Positions 52,175 to 60,073 of a DNA stretch of 64,000 bases are shown piece by piece (within the stretch, counting starts at the first letter, position 1; the number at the start of each line of letters is the position of its first letter). Where the stretch lies: the NCBI GenBank assembly GCA_964457725.1, contig CAYWGQ010000003.1:1-64000 (forward strand), read 5' to 3'. The notes under the pieces are model-generated. The model did no database searches. It was not told the origin of the DNA and saw only the letters and a program-made list of their open reading frames with translations. This DNA comes from FEN-1219 sp964457725. GTDB taxonomy: Bacteria > Pseudomonadota > Gammaproteobacteria > Steroidobacterales > Rariloculaceae. The position numbers and the translations under genes are program-made.

Positions 52175-53152
52175 CTAGACCTTCACTGCGAGCATGCGCT
52201 CGACGGCCGCGCGGGCACGCGCCGCGACCGCCGGATCGACGGTGACCTCGTGGCGCAGGTCGCGCAGCGAATCGCGAATGTTCGCGAGCGTGATCTTCTT
52301 CATGTGCGGGCAAAGGTTACAGGGCCGAATGAACTCGACTTCCGGCGCTTCGGCCGCGACGTTGTCGCTCATCGAGCACTCGGTGATCATCACGACCTTG
52401 CGCGGCTTGTTTCGCTGCACCCAGGACGCCATGCCGGAGGTCGAGCCCACGTAATCCGCTTCGGCGAGCACGTCGGGCGGGCATTCCGGATGCGCGATGA
52501 TCTGGATCCCAGGATGGGCCTTGCGGTAATCGCGCAGCTCCGCGCCCGTGAAGCGCTCGTGCACGATGCAGCTGCCCTCCCACAGGATCACCTCGACGCT
52601 AGTCTGGCTCGCGACCCACGAGCCGAGATAGCGGTCCGGCAGGAAGATCACGCGATCGGTGCCGAGAGACTCGACGACCTGCACCGCGTTCGAGGACGTG
52701 CAGCAGATGTCCGATTCGGCCTTCACGTCGGCGGCCGTGTTGACGTACGTCACGACCGGCACGCCCGGATAGCGCTCCCGCAGGAGCCGAACGTCCGCGG
52801 CGGTGATCGACTCGGCGAGCGAGCAACCGGCGTCGGCCTCGGGGATCAGCACGGTCTTGTCCGGGTTCACGATTTTCGCGGTCTCGGCCATGAAGTGAAC
52901 CCCGGCCATCACGATCACCCGAGCGTCCGTTTCGGCCGCGAGCCGGGCGAGCGCGAGCGAATCGCCGGTCAGGTCCGCGACGCCGTGATAGATGTCGGGC
53001 GTCATGTAGTTGTGCGCGAGCACGACCGCGTTCCGCTCGCGTTTCAGCTGCTCGATCTCGTCGATCAGCGGCTCGAGCGCCGCGATCTCCACGTCCGGGA
53101 GCACCCGGTCGAGCCGCTCGTAAGCCGTCTTCTTCACCGCAGCGCCAGCCAT
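52175..53152 (-). CDS. nadA: Quinolinate synthase A
   Basis: A 325-aa [4Fe-4S] enzyme condensing iminoaspartate with dihydroxyacetone phosphate to quinolinate. ATG 53152 has GAGG six bases upstream; a TTG 24 bases earlier is less likely. Cluster Cys candidates lie in ADAGCSLAE, SDICCTSSNA and CNLCPHMKK; VVLAHNYMTPDIYHGVADLTGDSL is the typical N-terminal signature. Upstream are two inverted repeats and nrtR, so repression by NrtR is likely. nadC is not in the window. Confidence 0.94.
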   Translation of the reverse strand: MAGAAVKKTAYERLDRVLPDVEIAALEPLIDEIEQLKRERNAVVLAHNYMTPDIYHGVADLTGDSLALARLAAETDARVIVMAGVHFMAETAKIVNPDKTVLIPEADAGCSLAESITAADVRLLRERYPGVPVVTYVNTAADVKAESDICCTSSNAVQVVESLGTDRVIFLPDRYLGSWVASQTSVEVILWEGSCIVHERFTGAELRDYRKAHPGIQIIAHPECPPDVLAEADYVGSTSGMASWVQRNKPRKVVMITECSMSDNVAAEAPEVEFIRPCNLCPHMKKITLANIRDSLRDLRHEVTVDPAVAARARAAVERMLAVKV

Positions 53153-53167
53153 CTGCACCCTCGCTTT

Positions 53168-53184
53168 ATGCTCCAAATGAGCAT
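53168..53184. promoter_or_regulatory. Perfect dyad ATGCTC-N5-GAGCAT before nadA, candidate NrtR operator
   Basis: A perfect 6-bp inverted repeat with a 5-nt centre (17 bp in all) sits 15 bases upstream of the nadA ATG, in the 107-bp nrtR-nadA space. Location and symmetry fit a repressor operator. NrtR is the obvious candidate regulator; the match to known NrtR motifs was not checked. Confidence 0.5.
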
Positions 53185-53203
53185 TAGTCCTGCGTGCAGA
53201 CTA
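53185..53203. promoter_or_regulatory. Second dyad TAGTC-N9-GACTA beside nrtR
   Basis: A 19-bp inverted repeat abuts the first dyad directly. With one bulged base the arms extend inward (TAGTC-C-TGC and GCA-GACTA). Two adjoining dyads suggest either two bound dimers or an operator overlapping a promoter. Confidence 0.4.
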
Positions 53204-53259
53204 GGCGAAACTGCGACGGTTGGCAAGAGCGGCGCCGCGGACCGGCGGTCGGAGAGCGG

Positions 53260-54213
53260 TCAGAACCGCGGCCGCAGCAGGCCCGGCCGCGGCCGTTCGC
53301 CGAGCACCTCCTCGCGGAATCGGAACAGCTCCGCCGGCCTTCCGCCGGTCGACGTCGTGAACTCGCCGGTGCCTTCGACCAGCCGCCCCTGCTCGACCAG
53401 CCGGCGGAAGTTCTGCTTGTGCATCCGCACGCCGGCAAGCGCTTCGACCGTGCGCTGCAGCTGCGTCAACGTGAACGTCTCCGGCAGGAGCTCGAAGACC
53501 ACCGGCCGATAGGTGAGCTTGCCGCGCAGCCGGCCGAGCGCGCTCGCGGCAATCCGGCGATGGTCGTGCGCGAGCGGCGCGCCGGTATCGAGGCCGGACG
53601 GCGGAGCGAGGCCGCGGTCGTGAAAGCGCTCGGCCACGAGCTCCGCCTCGTACAAGAGCTCGTAGCGCTCGAGCACCCGAATCGCGTCCCAAGGCGCAGG
53701 CGGGATCCCGAACGTCACCCGGACGCGGGCCTCGCGGGCATCGTTGCCGGCGGCCCACTTCTGCAAGTGCGGCAGGATCCGTTCACGGAGCAGCGCGGGT
53801 GGCCCGGCCCGGTGGTCCTCCCACGGGAAGAGCTCGTAGTAGTCGATCCACGCTGCGCCGGGCGACGGCTGCTCCTCGCGCACGAGCGCGAGATACGCGA
53901 CCGACAGCAACCGCTCCCGCTCCCCGCGCCGCCGGTCGCGATCGCCGAACGTATAGAGCTGCTCGACGTAGCCGACCTCGAGCCCGGTCTGGTGACGCAC
54001 CCAGCGCCGCAAGCCCCGCTCGAGCGTCGCGTCGCCGAGTGGATCGAGCGGACCGGATGGAATCGCGAAGCGTGCGCCGCCGGCGCGGACCGCGAGCAGC
54101 TTCGGCCGATCGTCGGTGACGGCGACGATCACCGCCTCGAGCGACAGCGCGATCGGCGCCCCGGCCAGCGGACCCTGCCGCGCCGACGTCTCCGCCACCG
54201 GTTTCGACTGCAT
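53260..54213 (-). CDS. nrtR: NrtR-type Nudix-related NAD repressor
   Basis: A 317-aa two-domain regulator. The Nudix-like domain (about 15-150) has a degraded Nudix box: the stretch FAIPSGPLDPLGDATLERGL-RRWVRHQTGLE lacks the catalytic Glu residues, as expected for a sensor of ADP-ribose or NAD rather than a hydrolase. The C-terminal winged helix (about 235-310: LGRLRGKLTYRPVVFELLPE, FTLTQLQRTVEALAG, KQNFRRLVEQGRLV) matches NrtR. It lies directly upstream of nadA-nadB. I took ATG 54213; a GTG 39 bases earlier is possible. Confidence 0.88.
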   Translation of the reverse strand: MQSKPVAETSARQGPLAGAPIALSLEAVIVAVTDDRPKLLAVRAGGARFAIPSGPLDPLGDATLERGLRRWVRHQTGLEVGYVEQLYTFGDRDRRRGERERLLSVAYLALVREEQPSPGAAWIDYYELFPWEDHRAGPPALLRERILPHLQKWAAGNDAREARVRVTFGIPPAPWDAIRVLERYELLYEAELVAERFHDRGLAPPSGLDTGAPLAHDHRRIAASALGRLRGKLTYRPVVFELLPETFTLTQLQRTVEALAGVRMHKQNFRRLVEQGRLVEGTGEFTTSTGGRPAELFRFREEVLGERPRPGLLRPRF

Positions 54214-54307
54214 CGTGGCGAGCGCCCCGACTCCCTCGTGAAGGGCCGTCACTATACCCCGAGACCGCGCGAATGCAGGCGGCGGCCCGCGCCTCGAGCG
54301 CGAGGAG

Positions 54308-54538
54308 CTACCCGTGGCGCTCGATCGGCCGCGGCTCGCGATCCCCGGCGTCACCCGGTTCGCGCTCGGGCGCGGGCGCGCGCTTCGGCTCGGGCTCGTA
54401 TTCGAACCAGTCGACGCAGCCGTATGCAGGATCGAGCCGGCGGTTCTTCGTGCGATTGTCGCGCCCCGGCGCCTTGCCCGGCGCCGGCACGGGAGAGCGC
54501 CGCCCGAGCGGCGATTCGATACGCCATGGTCTACGCAT
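54308..54538 (-). CDS. Small basic hypothetical protein
   Basis: A 76-codon ORF with a good ribosome site (GGGGAGGG) before ATG 54538. The product is rich in Arg, Pro and Glu (RPWRIESPLGRRSPVPAPGK, RRLDPAYGCVDWFEYEPEPK). It shows no membrane segment or known domain. The non-repetitive middle and the ribosome site favour a real gene, but GC-rich shadow coding cannot be excluded. Confidence 0.42.
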   Translation of the reverse strand: MRRPWRIESPLGRRSPVPAPGKAPGRDNRTKNRRLDPAYGCVDWFEYEPEPKRAPAPEREPGDAGDREPRPIERHG

Positions 54539-54719
54539 GGCCCTCCCCTGCACGAATCGAAACAGCACTATAGACGCCCCGTCCGCACTGCAACGGTTCG
54601 TACTTATACCTACGCCGACTCGAGCCGCCGGGGAGGCACCGGTGCGTACGCTTTGGCGGCCCCGTTAGTAGTATTGACGGTGCACCGCGGCGCAGCCGCA
54701 AGAAGGAACGCCTCGATCG

Positions 54720-57380
54720 ATGACCGACGACTCCCTGACCACGCTCGATCGGCTCGTCGACCAGTTCGAGGCTCGCGGCCCCGCGCCAGCGATCGTCGCG
54801 TTCCACCGCGACGGGCGCGATACGCTGAGCTACGGCGAGCTCGCGGCGCAGATCCGCGCGGCGACCGCGGGAATGCAGGCTCATGGCGTCGGTTCGGGCG
54901 ACTTCGTGCTGCTGTGGGCGCCGAACAGCCCGCAGTGGATCGTTTGCTATTTCGGCATCGTCTCGGCCGGCGCGGCGGCGGTGCCGCTCGACCAGCAGGC
55001 GACCGCGGACAGCGCCCGCGGCGTGATCGCGCACGCACGGCCGAAGCTCGTGCTCACCACCGCGTCCGGGCGCGATGCGCTCGCAAGCACGGGCGCGCTC
55101 GAGGGCGTGCCCTGCTTCTTGCTCGACGCGCCCGAGAGCGACGAGCGCAGCTGGCGACGGCTGCTCGCGCACGGCGACCCGACGCGGATCGCGATCGAGC
55201 CCGGGCAGATCGCGTCGCTCCTTTACACGTCCGGCACGACCGGCACGCCGAAGGCCGTGCCGCTGACGCACGGCAACCTGACGGCCAACCTGCGCGCGCT
55301 GCTCGACGCGAAGCTCGTGACCGCGAACGACCGAGTGCTGAACCCGCTGCCGTTGCATCACACCTACCCGTTCACGGTCGGGACGCTCACGGTGCTCGGC
55401 AGCGGCGCGACGATCGTGATGCCCGCGGGCGTGACGGGCCCGGACATCGCCGAAGCCGCGAAGGAGACGCAGGCAACCGCGCTGCTCGCGATTCCTCGGC
55501 TCTGCGCGGCGCTCTGGGACAGCGTCGAGGCCGCGTTGAAAAGCCGTCCACGGTGGCAGGCGGCGCTGTTCCGAGCGCTGCTCCGCGCGAGCATCGCCGT
55601 TCGCCGTGCGACCGGGCTCCGCCTCGGCAAGCTGCTCTTCCCATCGGTGCACGCACGGCTCGGCCGCTCGCTCGATCTGATCGGCTCGGGCGGCGCGAAG
55701 CTCGGCGAGGACCTCGAGTGGAAGCTCGAGGGGCTCGGGTGGCGGGTGCTCACCGGTTACGGCCTGACCGAGACGTCGCCGGTGCTCACGTTCAACTGCG
55801 AAGGCGCGTCGCGGCTCGGCTCGGAAGGCAAACCGCTCGGCGAGGCCGAGATCAAGATCGCGCCGCCGGCCGCCGGCGAGCCACACGGGGAGATTCTCGC
55901 GCGCGGTCCGAACGTGTTCTCCGGCTACTGGCAGAACGGCGAAGCGACGGAGGCAGCGTTCACGGCGGACGGCTGGTTCCGCACCGGAGATCTCGGCTAC
56001 CTCGACGAGGACGGATTCCTGCACATCGCCGGCCGCAACAAAGAGGTCATCGTGCTCGCGGACGGGAAGAACGTCTTCCCGGAGGAGGTCGAGAAGATCT
56101 ACCTCCGCTCGCCGCTCTTCAAGGAGTTCGCGGTTCTCGAGCAGCGCGGCAAGCTCGTCGCGCTGATCGTCCCGAACGACGAGGCGGTACGCCGGCGCGG
56201 AGCGCTCCGTGCGGCGGCACTGCTTCGGGAAGAGCTCGAGGAGATCGCCGCGTCGCTGCCGCCGTACCAGCGCGTGAGCGCGTATCGGACGACCCGCCAG
56301 CCGTTGCCGCGAACACAGCTCGGAAAGCTGCGCCGCCACCTGCTCCCGCAGCTCTACGAGCAGTCGTCCGCCGCGGAGGCGGCGGCTGCCCCGCCGCCGA
56401 TGAGCGAGGAGGACCGCCGACTCGTCTCCTCGGGCGTCACGGGCGAAGTCTGGCGTTGGCTCGGCGAGCGCTTCCCGGGCCGGCCGCTCGGCCTCGACCT
56501 GAGCCCACAGCTCGACCTCGAGATCGACTCGCTCGAATGGGTGTCGATGACGCTCGAGCTCGAGCGGCGCTTCAAGGTCGCGCTCGGCGGCGAGGCGGTG
56601 AGCCGCATCGTGAGCCTGCGCGATCTGCTGATCGAGGTCGATCGCGCCGAGCCGCCGTCGGCGGCGGCCCCTGCCGCGGCGCCCGTCCTCGAATCGCCCG
56701 GCGCGTTCCGCGCGCTCGTCGGCCTCGCGCTGTTCGCGCTCGCGAAGCTGCTGCTGAGGACGGTCTTCAGGCTCCGTGTCGCCGGCGCCGCCGGGCTCGG
56801 CGGCGAGCGGCCGCTCGTGATCACGCCGAATCACACGAGCTACATGGACCCGATTGCGATCGCGGCCGCGCTGCCGTGGCGGCAATTGCGCCGGACCTAC
56901 TGGGCGGGGTGGGTCGGCGTCATGTACACCGGCCGGCTGATGCGGTTCGTCAGCCGCGCGACGCGAGTGTTGCCGGTCGATCCGGACCGCGACCTCGCCG
57001 GAGCGATCCGGCTCGCGCGGACCGCGCTCGAGCGCGGCTACAACCTCGTCTGGTTTCCGGAGGGACGTCGGTCGCCGCTCGGCAAGCTCGAGCCGTTCCA
57101 GGGCGGCATCGGCGTGCTCCTCGAGGGCAGCCAGGCGGCCGCCGTGCCGACCGCGATTCGCGGCACGTTCGCTGCATGGCCGAGGCAACGCCGCTTCCCG
57201 CGCCCGGCGAGGATCGAGGTGGTTTTCGGGGCGCCGCGTCCGGTGACGGAGCTCGCGCCGAGCTGCGCGGGCGCACCGACCGCGGAGGCGATTCGGGCGG
57301 GGCTCGAGCGGGAAGTGGCCAAACTACTCGGAGAGGAGCCGCCGTCATGCTCAGAAAATGTCGCGAATGCGGAACGATGA
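54720..57380 (+). CDS. Three-domain acyl-ACP synthetase/acyl carrier/PlsC acyltransferase
   Basis: An 886-aa fusion. An AMP-forming adenylation domain (about 1-530) has LLYTSGTTGTPKAVPLTHGN, GYGLTETSPVL and YLDEDGFLHIAGRNKEVIVL. An acyl-carrier-like domain (about 560-635) has the phosphopantetheine Ser in LEIDSLEWVSM. A PlsC domain (about 680-870) has NHTSYMDP and FPEGRRSPLG. It probably activates a fatty acid, loads it on its own carrier and transfers it to a lysolipid or glycerophosphate. In Aas of E. coli the acyltransferase comes first and no carrier is present. AAGGAA precedes the ATG. Confidence 0.88.
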   Translation: MTDDSLTTLDRLVDQFEARGPAPAIVAFHRDGRDTLSYGELAAQIRAATAGMQAHGVGSGDFVLLWAPNSPQWIVCYFGIVSAGAAAVPLDQQATADSARGVIAHARPKLVLTTASGRDALASTGALEGVPCFLLDAPESDERSWRRLLAHGDPTRIAIEPGQIASLLYTSGTTGTPKAVPLTHGNLTANLRALLDAKLVTANDRVLNPLPLHHTYPFTVGTLTVLGSGATIVMPAGVTGPDIAEAAKETQATALLAIPRLCAALWDSVEAALKSRPRWQAALFRALLRASIAVRRATGLRLGKLLFPSVHARLGRSLDLIGSGGAKLGEDLEWKLEGLGWRVLTGYGLTETSPVLTFNCEGASRLGSEGKPLGEAEIKIAPPAAGEPHGEILARGPNVFSGYWQNGEATEAAFTADGWFRTGDLGYLDEDGFLHIAGRNKEVIVLADGKNVFPEEVEKIYLRSPLFKEFAVLEQRGKLVALIVPNDEAVRRRGALRAAALLREELEEIAASLPPYQRVSAYRTTRQPLPRTQLGKLRRHLLPQLYEQSSAAEAAAAPPPMSEEDRRLVSSGVTGEVWRWLGERFPGRPLGLDLSPQLDLEIDSLEWVSMTLELERRFKVALGGEAVSRIVSLRDLLIEVDRAEPPSAAAPAAAPVLESPGAFRALVGLALFALAKLLLRTVFRLRVAGAAGLGGERPLVITPNHTSYMDPIAIAAALPWRQLRRTYWAGWVGVMYTGRLMRFVSRATRVLPVDPDRDLAGAIRLARTALERGYNLVWFPEGRRSPLGKLEPFQGGIGVLLEGSQAAAVPTAIRGTFAAWPRQRRFPRPARIEVVFGAPRPVTELAPSCAGAPTAEAIRAGLEREVAKLLGEEPPSCSENVANAER

Positions 57381-57778
57381 ACAGGGTCCCCGCCGCCCGT
57401 CTGGTCGACCGCGGACGTTGCGGCTCGTGCCGAGCCCCGCTGCCGCCCGCGGCGGAGCCGCTCGACGTCGGTCCCGCGGAGCTCGACGAGATCGTCGCGA
57501 GCGCGTCGGTGCCAGTGCTAGTCGACTTCTGGGCCGACTGGTGCGCACCGTGCCGGATGACGGCGCCGGAGGTCGCGAAGGCCGCCGCCGCAATGGCCGG
57601 TCGAGCGCTCGTGCTGAAGGTGGACACCGAACGCCATCCGGAGCTCGCCGCTCGGTTCGGCGTGCGCGGCATTCCGAATTTCGTCGTCTTCAAGCAAGGC
57701 GCGCCCGTCGGGCAGCACGCGGGCGCGGTGGACCACCGACAGCTCGAAGCGTGGCTCGCGGAAGCTTCGGCGAGCTGA
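57347..57778 (+). CDS. trxC: Thioredoxin 2 with N-terminal zinc finger
   Basis: A 143-aa TrxC. Two CxxC pairs (CRECG at about 5-8 and CGSC at about 25-28) form the zinc motif. The thioredoxin domain has the active site FWADWCAPCRMTAPE and the cis-Pro segment VRGIPNFVVF. The first 34 bases overlap the end of the acyltransferase gene; GAGGAG precedes the ATG. TrxC is zinc- and redox-regulated and could help re-reduce the ribonucleotide reductase. Confidence 0.92.
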   Translation: MLRKCRECGTMNRVPAARLVDRGRCGSCRAPLPPAAEPLDVGPAELDEIVASASVPVLVDFWADWCAPCRMTAPEVAKAAAAMAGRALVLKVDTERHPELAARFGVRGIPNFVVFKQGAPVGQHAGAVDHRQLEAWLAEASAS

Positions 57779-57827
57779 CGGCGGACCGGCTAAACTGGAT
57801 GCCCCAGTCAGCGAGTCGAGCACCGGC

Positions 57828-58220
57828 ATGCCGATCATCCCTCGAGCCGCCTTTCCGTTGCTGATCCTCGGCTGTGCCGCGGCCACCGCGCAGGAGCCCG
57901 ACGGCAGCGAGCTCTACCGCAACTACTGCTCCGCTTGTCACGGCGCGACCGGGGAAGGCGACGGTCCGGTCGCCGCCGTCATGCAGGTCACGGTGCCGAA
58001 CCTGCGCACGCTCGCGATGCGCAGCGGCGGGCGCTTTCCGACGGACGCGGTGATCGATTACGTCGACGGCACCCGCATACCGCTCGCCCACGGCTCGCGG
58101 CAGATGCCGATCTGGGGCGACGTGTTCCTCTGGGGCAACGAAGGCGCGTCGCGGGCGCGCGCCGATGCGCGCATCGAAGCGATCGTCGAGTATCTGGAAG
58201 AGCTGCAGTACGAGGACTAG
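57828..58220 (+). CDS. Small monoheme cytochrome c
   Basis: A 130-aa exported protein with a short hydrophobic signal (AAFPLLILGCAAATAQ); both lipoprotein cleavage before Cys and ordinary cleavage after TAQ are possible. The haem motif CSACHGATGEGDGP follows at about residue 37, and a probable axial Met is in SRQMPIWGDVF. The size matches class I electron-transfer cytochromes. No strong ribosome site. Its stop overlaps that of fixJ in CTAG. Confidence 0.85.
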   Translation: MPIIPRAAFPLLILGCAAATAQEPDGSELYRNYCSACHGATGEGDGPVAAVMQVTVPNLRTLAMRSGGRFPTDAVIDYVDGTRIPLAHGSRQMPIWGDVFLWGNEGASRARADARIEAIVEYLEELQYED

Positions 58221-58849
58221 GCGGGGTCCGCTCCGCGCGGGCGCTGGTTCAGCTTGCCGACCGTCTGCACCAGCTCGGCGAGCGAGCGCATTTTCAGCTT
58301 GCGCATCACCCGGGCGCGATGGAGCTCGACCGTGCGCTGGCTCACCCCGAGATCCATCGCGATGACTTTGTTCGCCTGCCCCTGCACGACCCGCTCCATC
58401 ACCTCCACCTCCCGCGGCGTCAGCGTCTTCAACCGCTCCCGGATCGTCCGCTCCTCGGCTCGGGCCGCGCGGCGCTCCCGGTCGAGCGCGAGCGCCGTGT
58501 GGATCCGGTCGATCAGCTCCTGATCGCTGAACGGCTTCTGAATGAAATCGACGGCGCCCGATTTCATCGCGGTGACGGCCATCGGGACGTCGCCGTGTCC
58601 CGTGATGAAGATGATCGGGATCTCGGCCCGTTGCTCGACGAGCCGCTCCTGGAGCTCGAGGCCGCTCAACCCGGGCATGCGGATATCGCTGACGAGGCAC
58701 GCGTGCTGCTCGGGGTCGTAGGCGTCGAGGAACTCGAACGCCGAGGCGAACACGCGGTGCTCGAGGTCCGCCGACTCGAGCAGCATGCGCAACGAGTCCC
58801 GCACGGCCTCGTCGTCGTCGATCACGTACACGAGCGCGTTATCGTTCAC
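58217..58849 (-). CDS. fixJ: FixJ-family response regulator
   Basis: A 210-aa regulator. The receiver domain (about 5-120) has acidic pocket IDDDEAV, phospho-acceptor Asp55 in VSDIRMPGLSG, Thr in FITGHGD and Lys in QKPFSD. A LuxR-type helix-turn-helix follows (LTPREVEVMERVVQGQANKV, LGVSQRTVELHRARVM). The start is GTG 58849, inside the last codons of the kinase gene (11-base overlap), so the two proteins are made together. In other bacteria FixJ activates low-oxygen genes. Confidence 0.92.
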   Translation of the reverse strand: MNDNALVYVIDDDEAVRDSLRMLLESADLEHRVFASAFEFLDAYDPEQHACLVSDIRMPGLSGLELQERLVEQRAEIPIIFITGHGDVPMAVTAMKSGAVDFIQKPFSDQELIDRIHTALALDRERRAARAEERTIRERLKTLTPREVEVMERVVQGQANKVIAMDLGVSQRTVELHRARVMRKLKMRSLAELVQTVGKLNQRPRGADPA

Positions 58850-59990
58850 GCGGCTCACCCTGCTCGATTGCCAGATCCACCGTGAACACAGCGCCGCCGT
58901 CGGGATTGTCGCTGAAGGACAGAGTGCCTCCATAAGCTTGAACAATGGTTCGGCTGATCGCAAGGCCGACGCCGAGGCCCTGCTTCTTCGTCGTCACGAA
59001 CGGGTGGAATACGTTGCTGCCGAGCGAGCGGGACACGCCGGGCCCATGATCGACGACCGCGATCCGGACGCGGCCGTCCGGCATCCTGCTCGTCTCGATG
59101 CGGATGCCCTTGCGCTTGTGCAAGCCGTCGCGCATCGCGTCCACCGCGTTGCGGGTCAGGTTCAATAGCACTTGCTGGAGTTGCACGGCGTTGCCCCGCA
59201 CGCGCGGCAGGCCCTCGCCGTAGCGCACCGAGACGTCGATCCCTTCCGCGCGCGCGTCCGCCTCGATCAGGTTCCAGACGGCGTCGATCGCCTGGTTCAC
59301 GTCGACCGGCTCGACGTGGATCTCCTGATTGCGGATGAACTTGCGAAAGTTCTCGATGACCTGGCCCGCGCGCCTCGCCTGCTCGTCGATCTTCTCGCAG
59401 ATCTCGAGGACGCCTTCCCGCCTGACGGGCTCCCGGGACACGAGCCGCTTCGCCGCCTGCGCGTAGGTCGCGATCGCCGAGAGCGGCTGATTGATCTCGT
59501 GCGCGATGCCGGCGGCCATCTCTCCCATCAGGCTGAAACGGCCCACGTGCGCGAGCCGGGACTCGAGCGCCCGGGAGTGACGCTCCTGCGCGCGCTGCCG
59601 GGAGAGATCCCGCATGATGCCGACGAAGCGCCGGCGATCGCCGCTGACCGCCTCGCCCACGGACAGCGCAATCGGAAACACCTCGCCGCTCGCTCGCCTC
59701 GCGAGCACGTCCCGCCCGATCCCGATGATCTTCGCCTCGCCCGTCTCGAGATAGCGGCGCATGTAGCCCGCGTGCCGGGAGCGATCCGGCTCGGGCATCA
59801 GGAGCTCGACACCGCGGCCGATCACGTCGCTCGCGCGATGTCCGAACAGCCGCTCCGCGGCCGAGTTGAACTCGAGAATCGTGCCGACCTCGTCCGTCAC
59901 GATGATCGCGTCGACGGCGGCGTCGAGCAGCGCGCGGAACTCCGCACCCACGATCGTGCCGTTGCCTTCGCTCACGCCGCAGCCGCCCAT
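58839..59990 (-). CDS. fixL: FixL-type PAS sensor histidine kinase, probable haem oxygen sensor
   Basis: A 383-aa cytosolic kinase. The PAS domain (about 15-130) closely follows the FixL haem-PAS pattern: LLMPEPDRSRHAGYMRRYLE contains His73 at the position of the FixL haem ligand, and KIIGIGRDV contains Arg93, at the place of the FixL signalling Arg. Dimerisation/phosphorylation box AGIAHEINQPLSAI (His164) and an ATPase domain (NLTRNAVDAM, DHGPGV, GLGVGLAI) follow. No transmembrane helix is present. ATG 59990 was taken; GTG 59975 is possible. Confidence 0.88.
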   Translation of the reverse strand: MGGCGVSEGNGTIVGAEFRALLDAAVDAIIVTDEVGTILEFNSAAERLFGHRASDVIGRGVELLMPEPDRSRHAGYMRRYLETGEAKIIGIGRDVLARRASGEVFPIALSVGEAVSGDRRRFVGIMRDLSRQRAQERHSRALESRLAHVGRFSLMGEMAAGIAHEINQPLSAIATYAQAAKRLVSREPVRREGVLEICEKIDEQARRAGQVIENFRKFIRNQEIHVEPVDVNQAIDAVWNLIEADARAEGIDVSVRYGEGLPRVRGNAVQLQQVLLNLTRNAVDAMRDGLHKRKGIRIETSRMPDGRVRIAVVDHGPGVSRSLGSNVFHPFVTTKKQGLGVGLAISRTIVQAYGGTLSFSDNPDGGAVFTVDLAIEQGEPRER

Positions 59991-59996
59991 ACGTAG
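59989..59996. promoter_or_regulatory. FixJ-like box ATACGTAG between fixL and a USP gene
   Basis: The octamer contains TACGTAG, which as I recall fits the TAMGTAG core selected in vitro by FixJ. It lies 78 bases upstream of the USP start at 60074 and overlaps the proposed fixL start codon. Related TACGTA palindromes occur at 33020-33027 and 41968-41975 in other intergenic spaces. Chance matches of this size are expected, so support is modest. Confidence 0.3.
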
Positions 59997-60073
59997 TTTC
60001 CGCGTTTGGATCGACCTCGCCGGCCGAGTGACAATGGCGGGCAACGAGTCAAATAACGGTTCATGGAGCCACA

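Noticed and set aside
54531..57188. 885-codon minus-strand ORF opposite the acyl-ACP synthetase
   Set aside because: Shadow frame of a certain gene, no domain signature.
54314..57346. Long plus-strand ORF extending trxC upstream as a giant protein
   Set aside because: Only the last 144 codons are the thioredoxin; the rest is the shadow of the acyltransferase gene in another frame.
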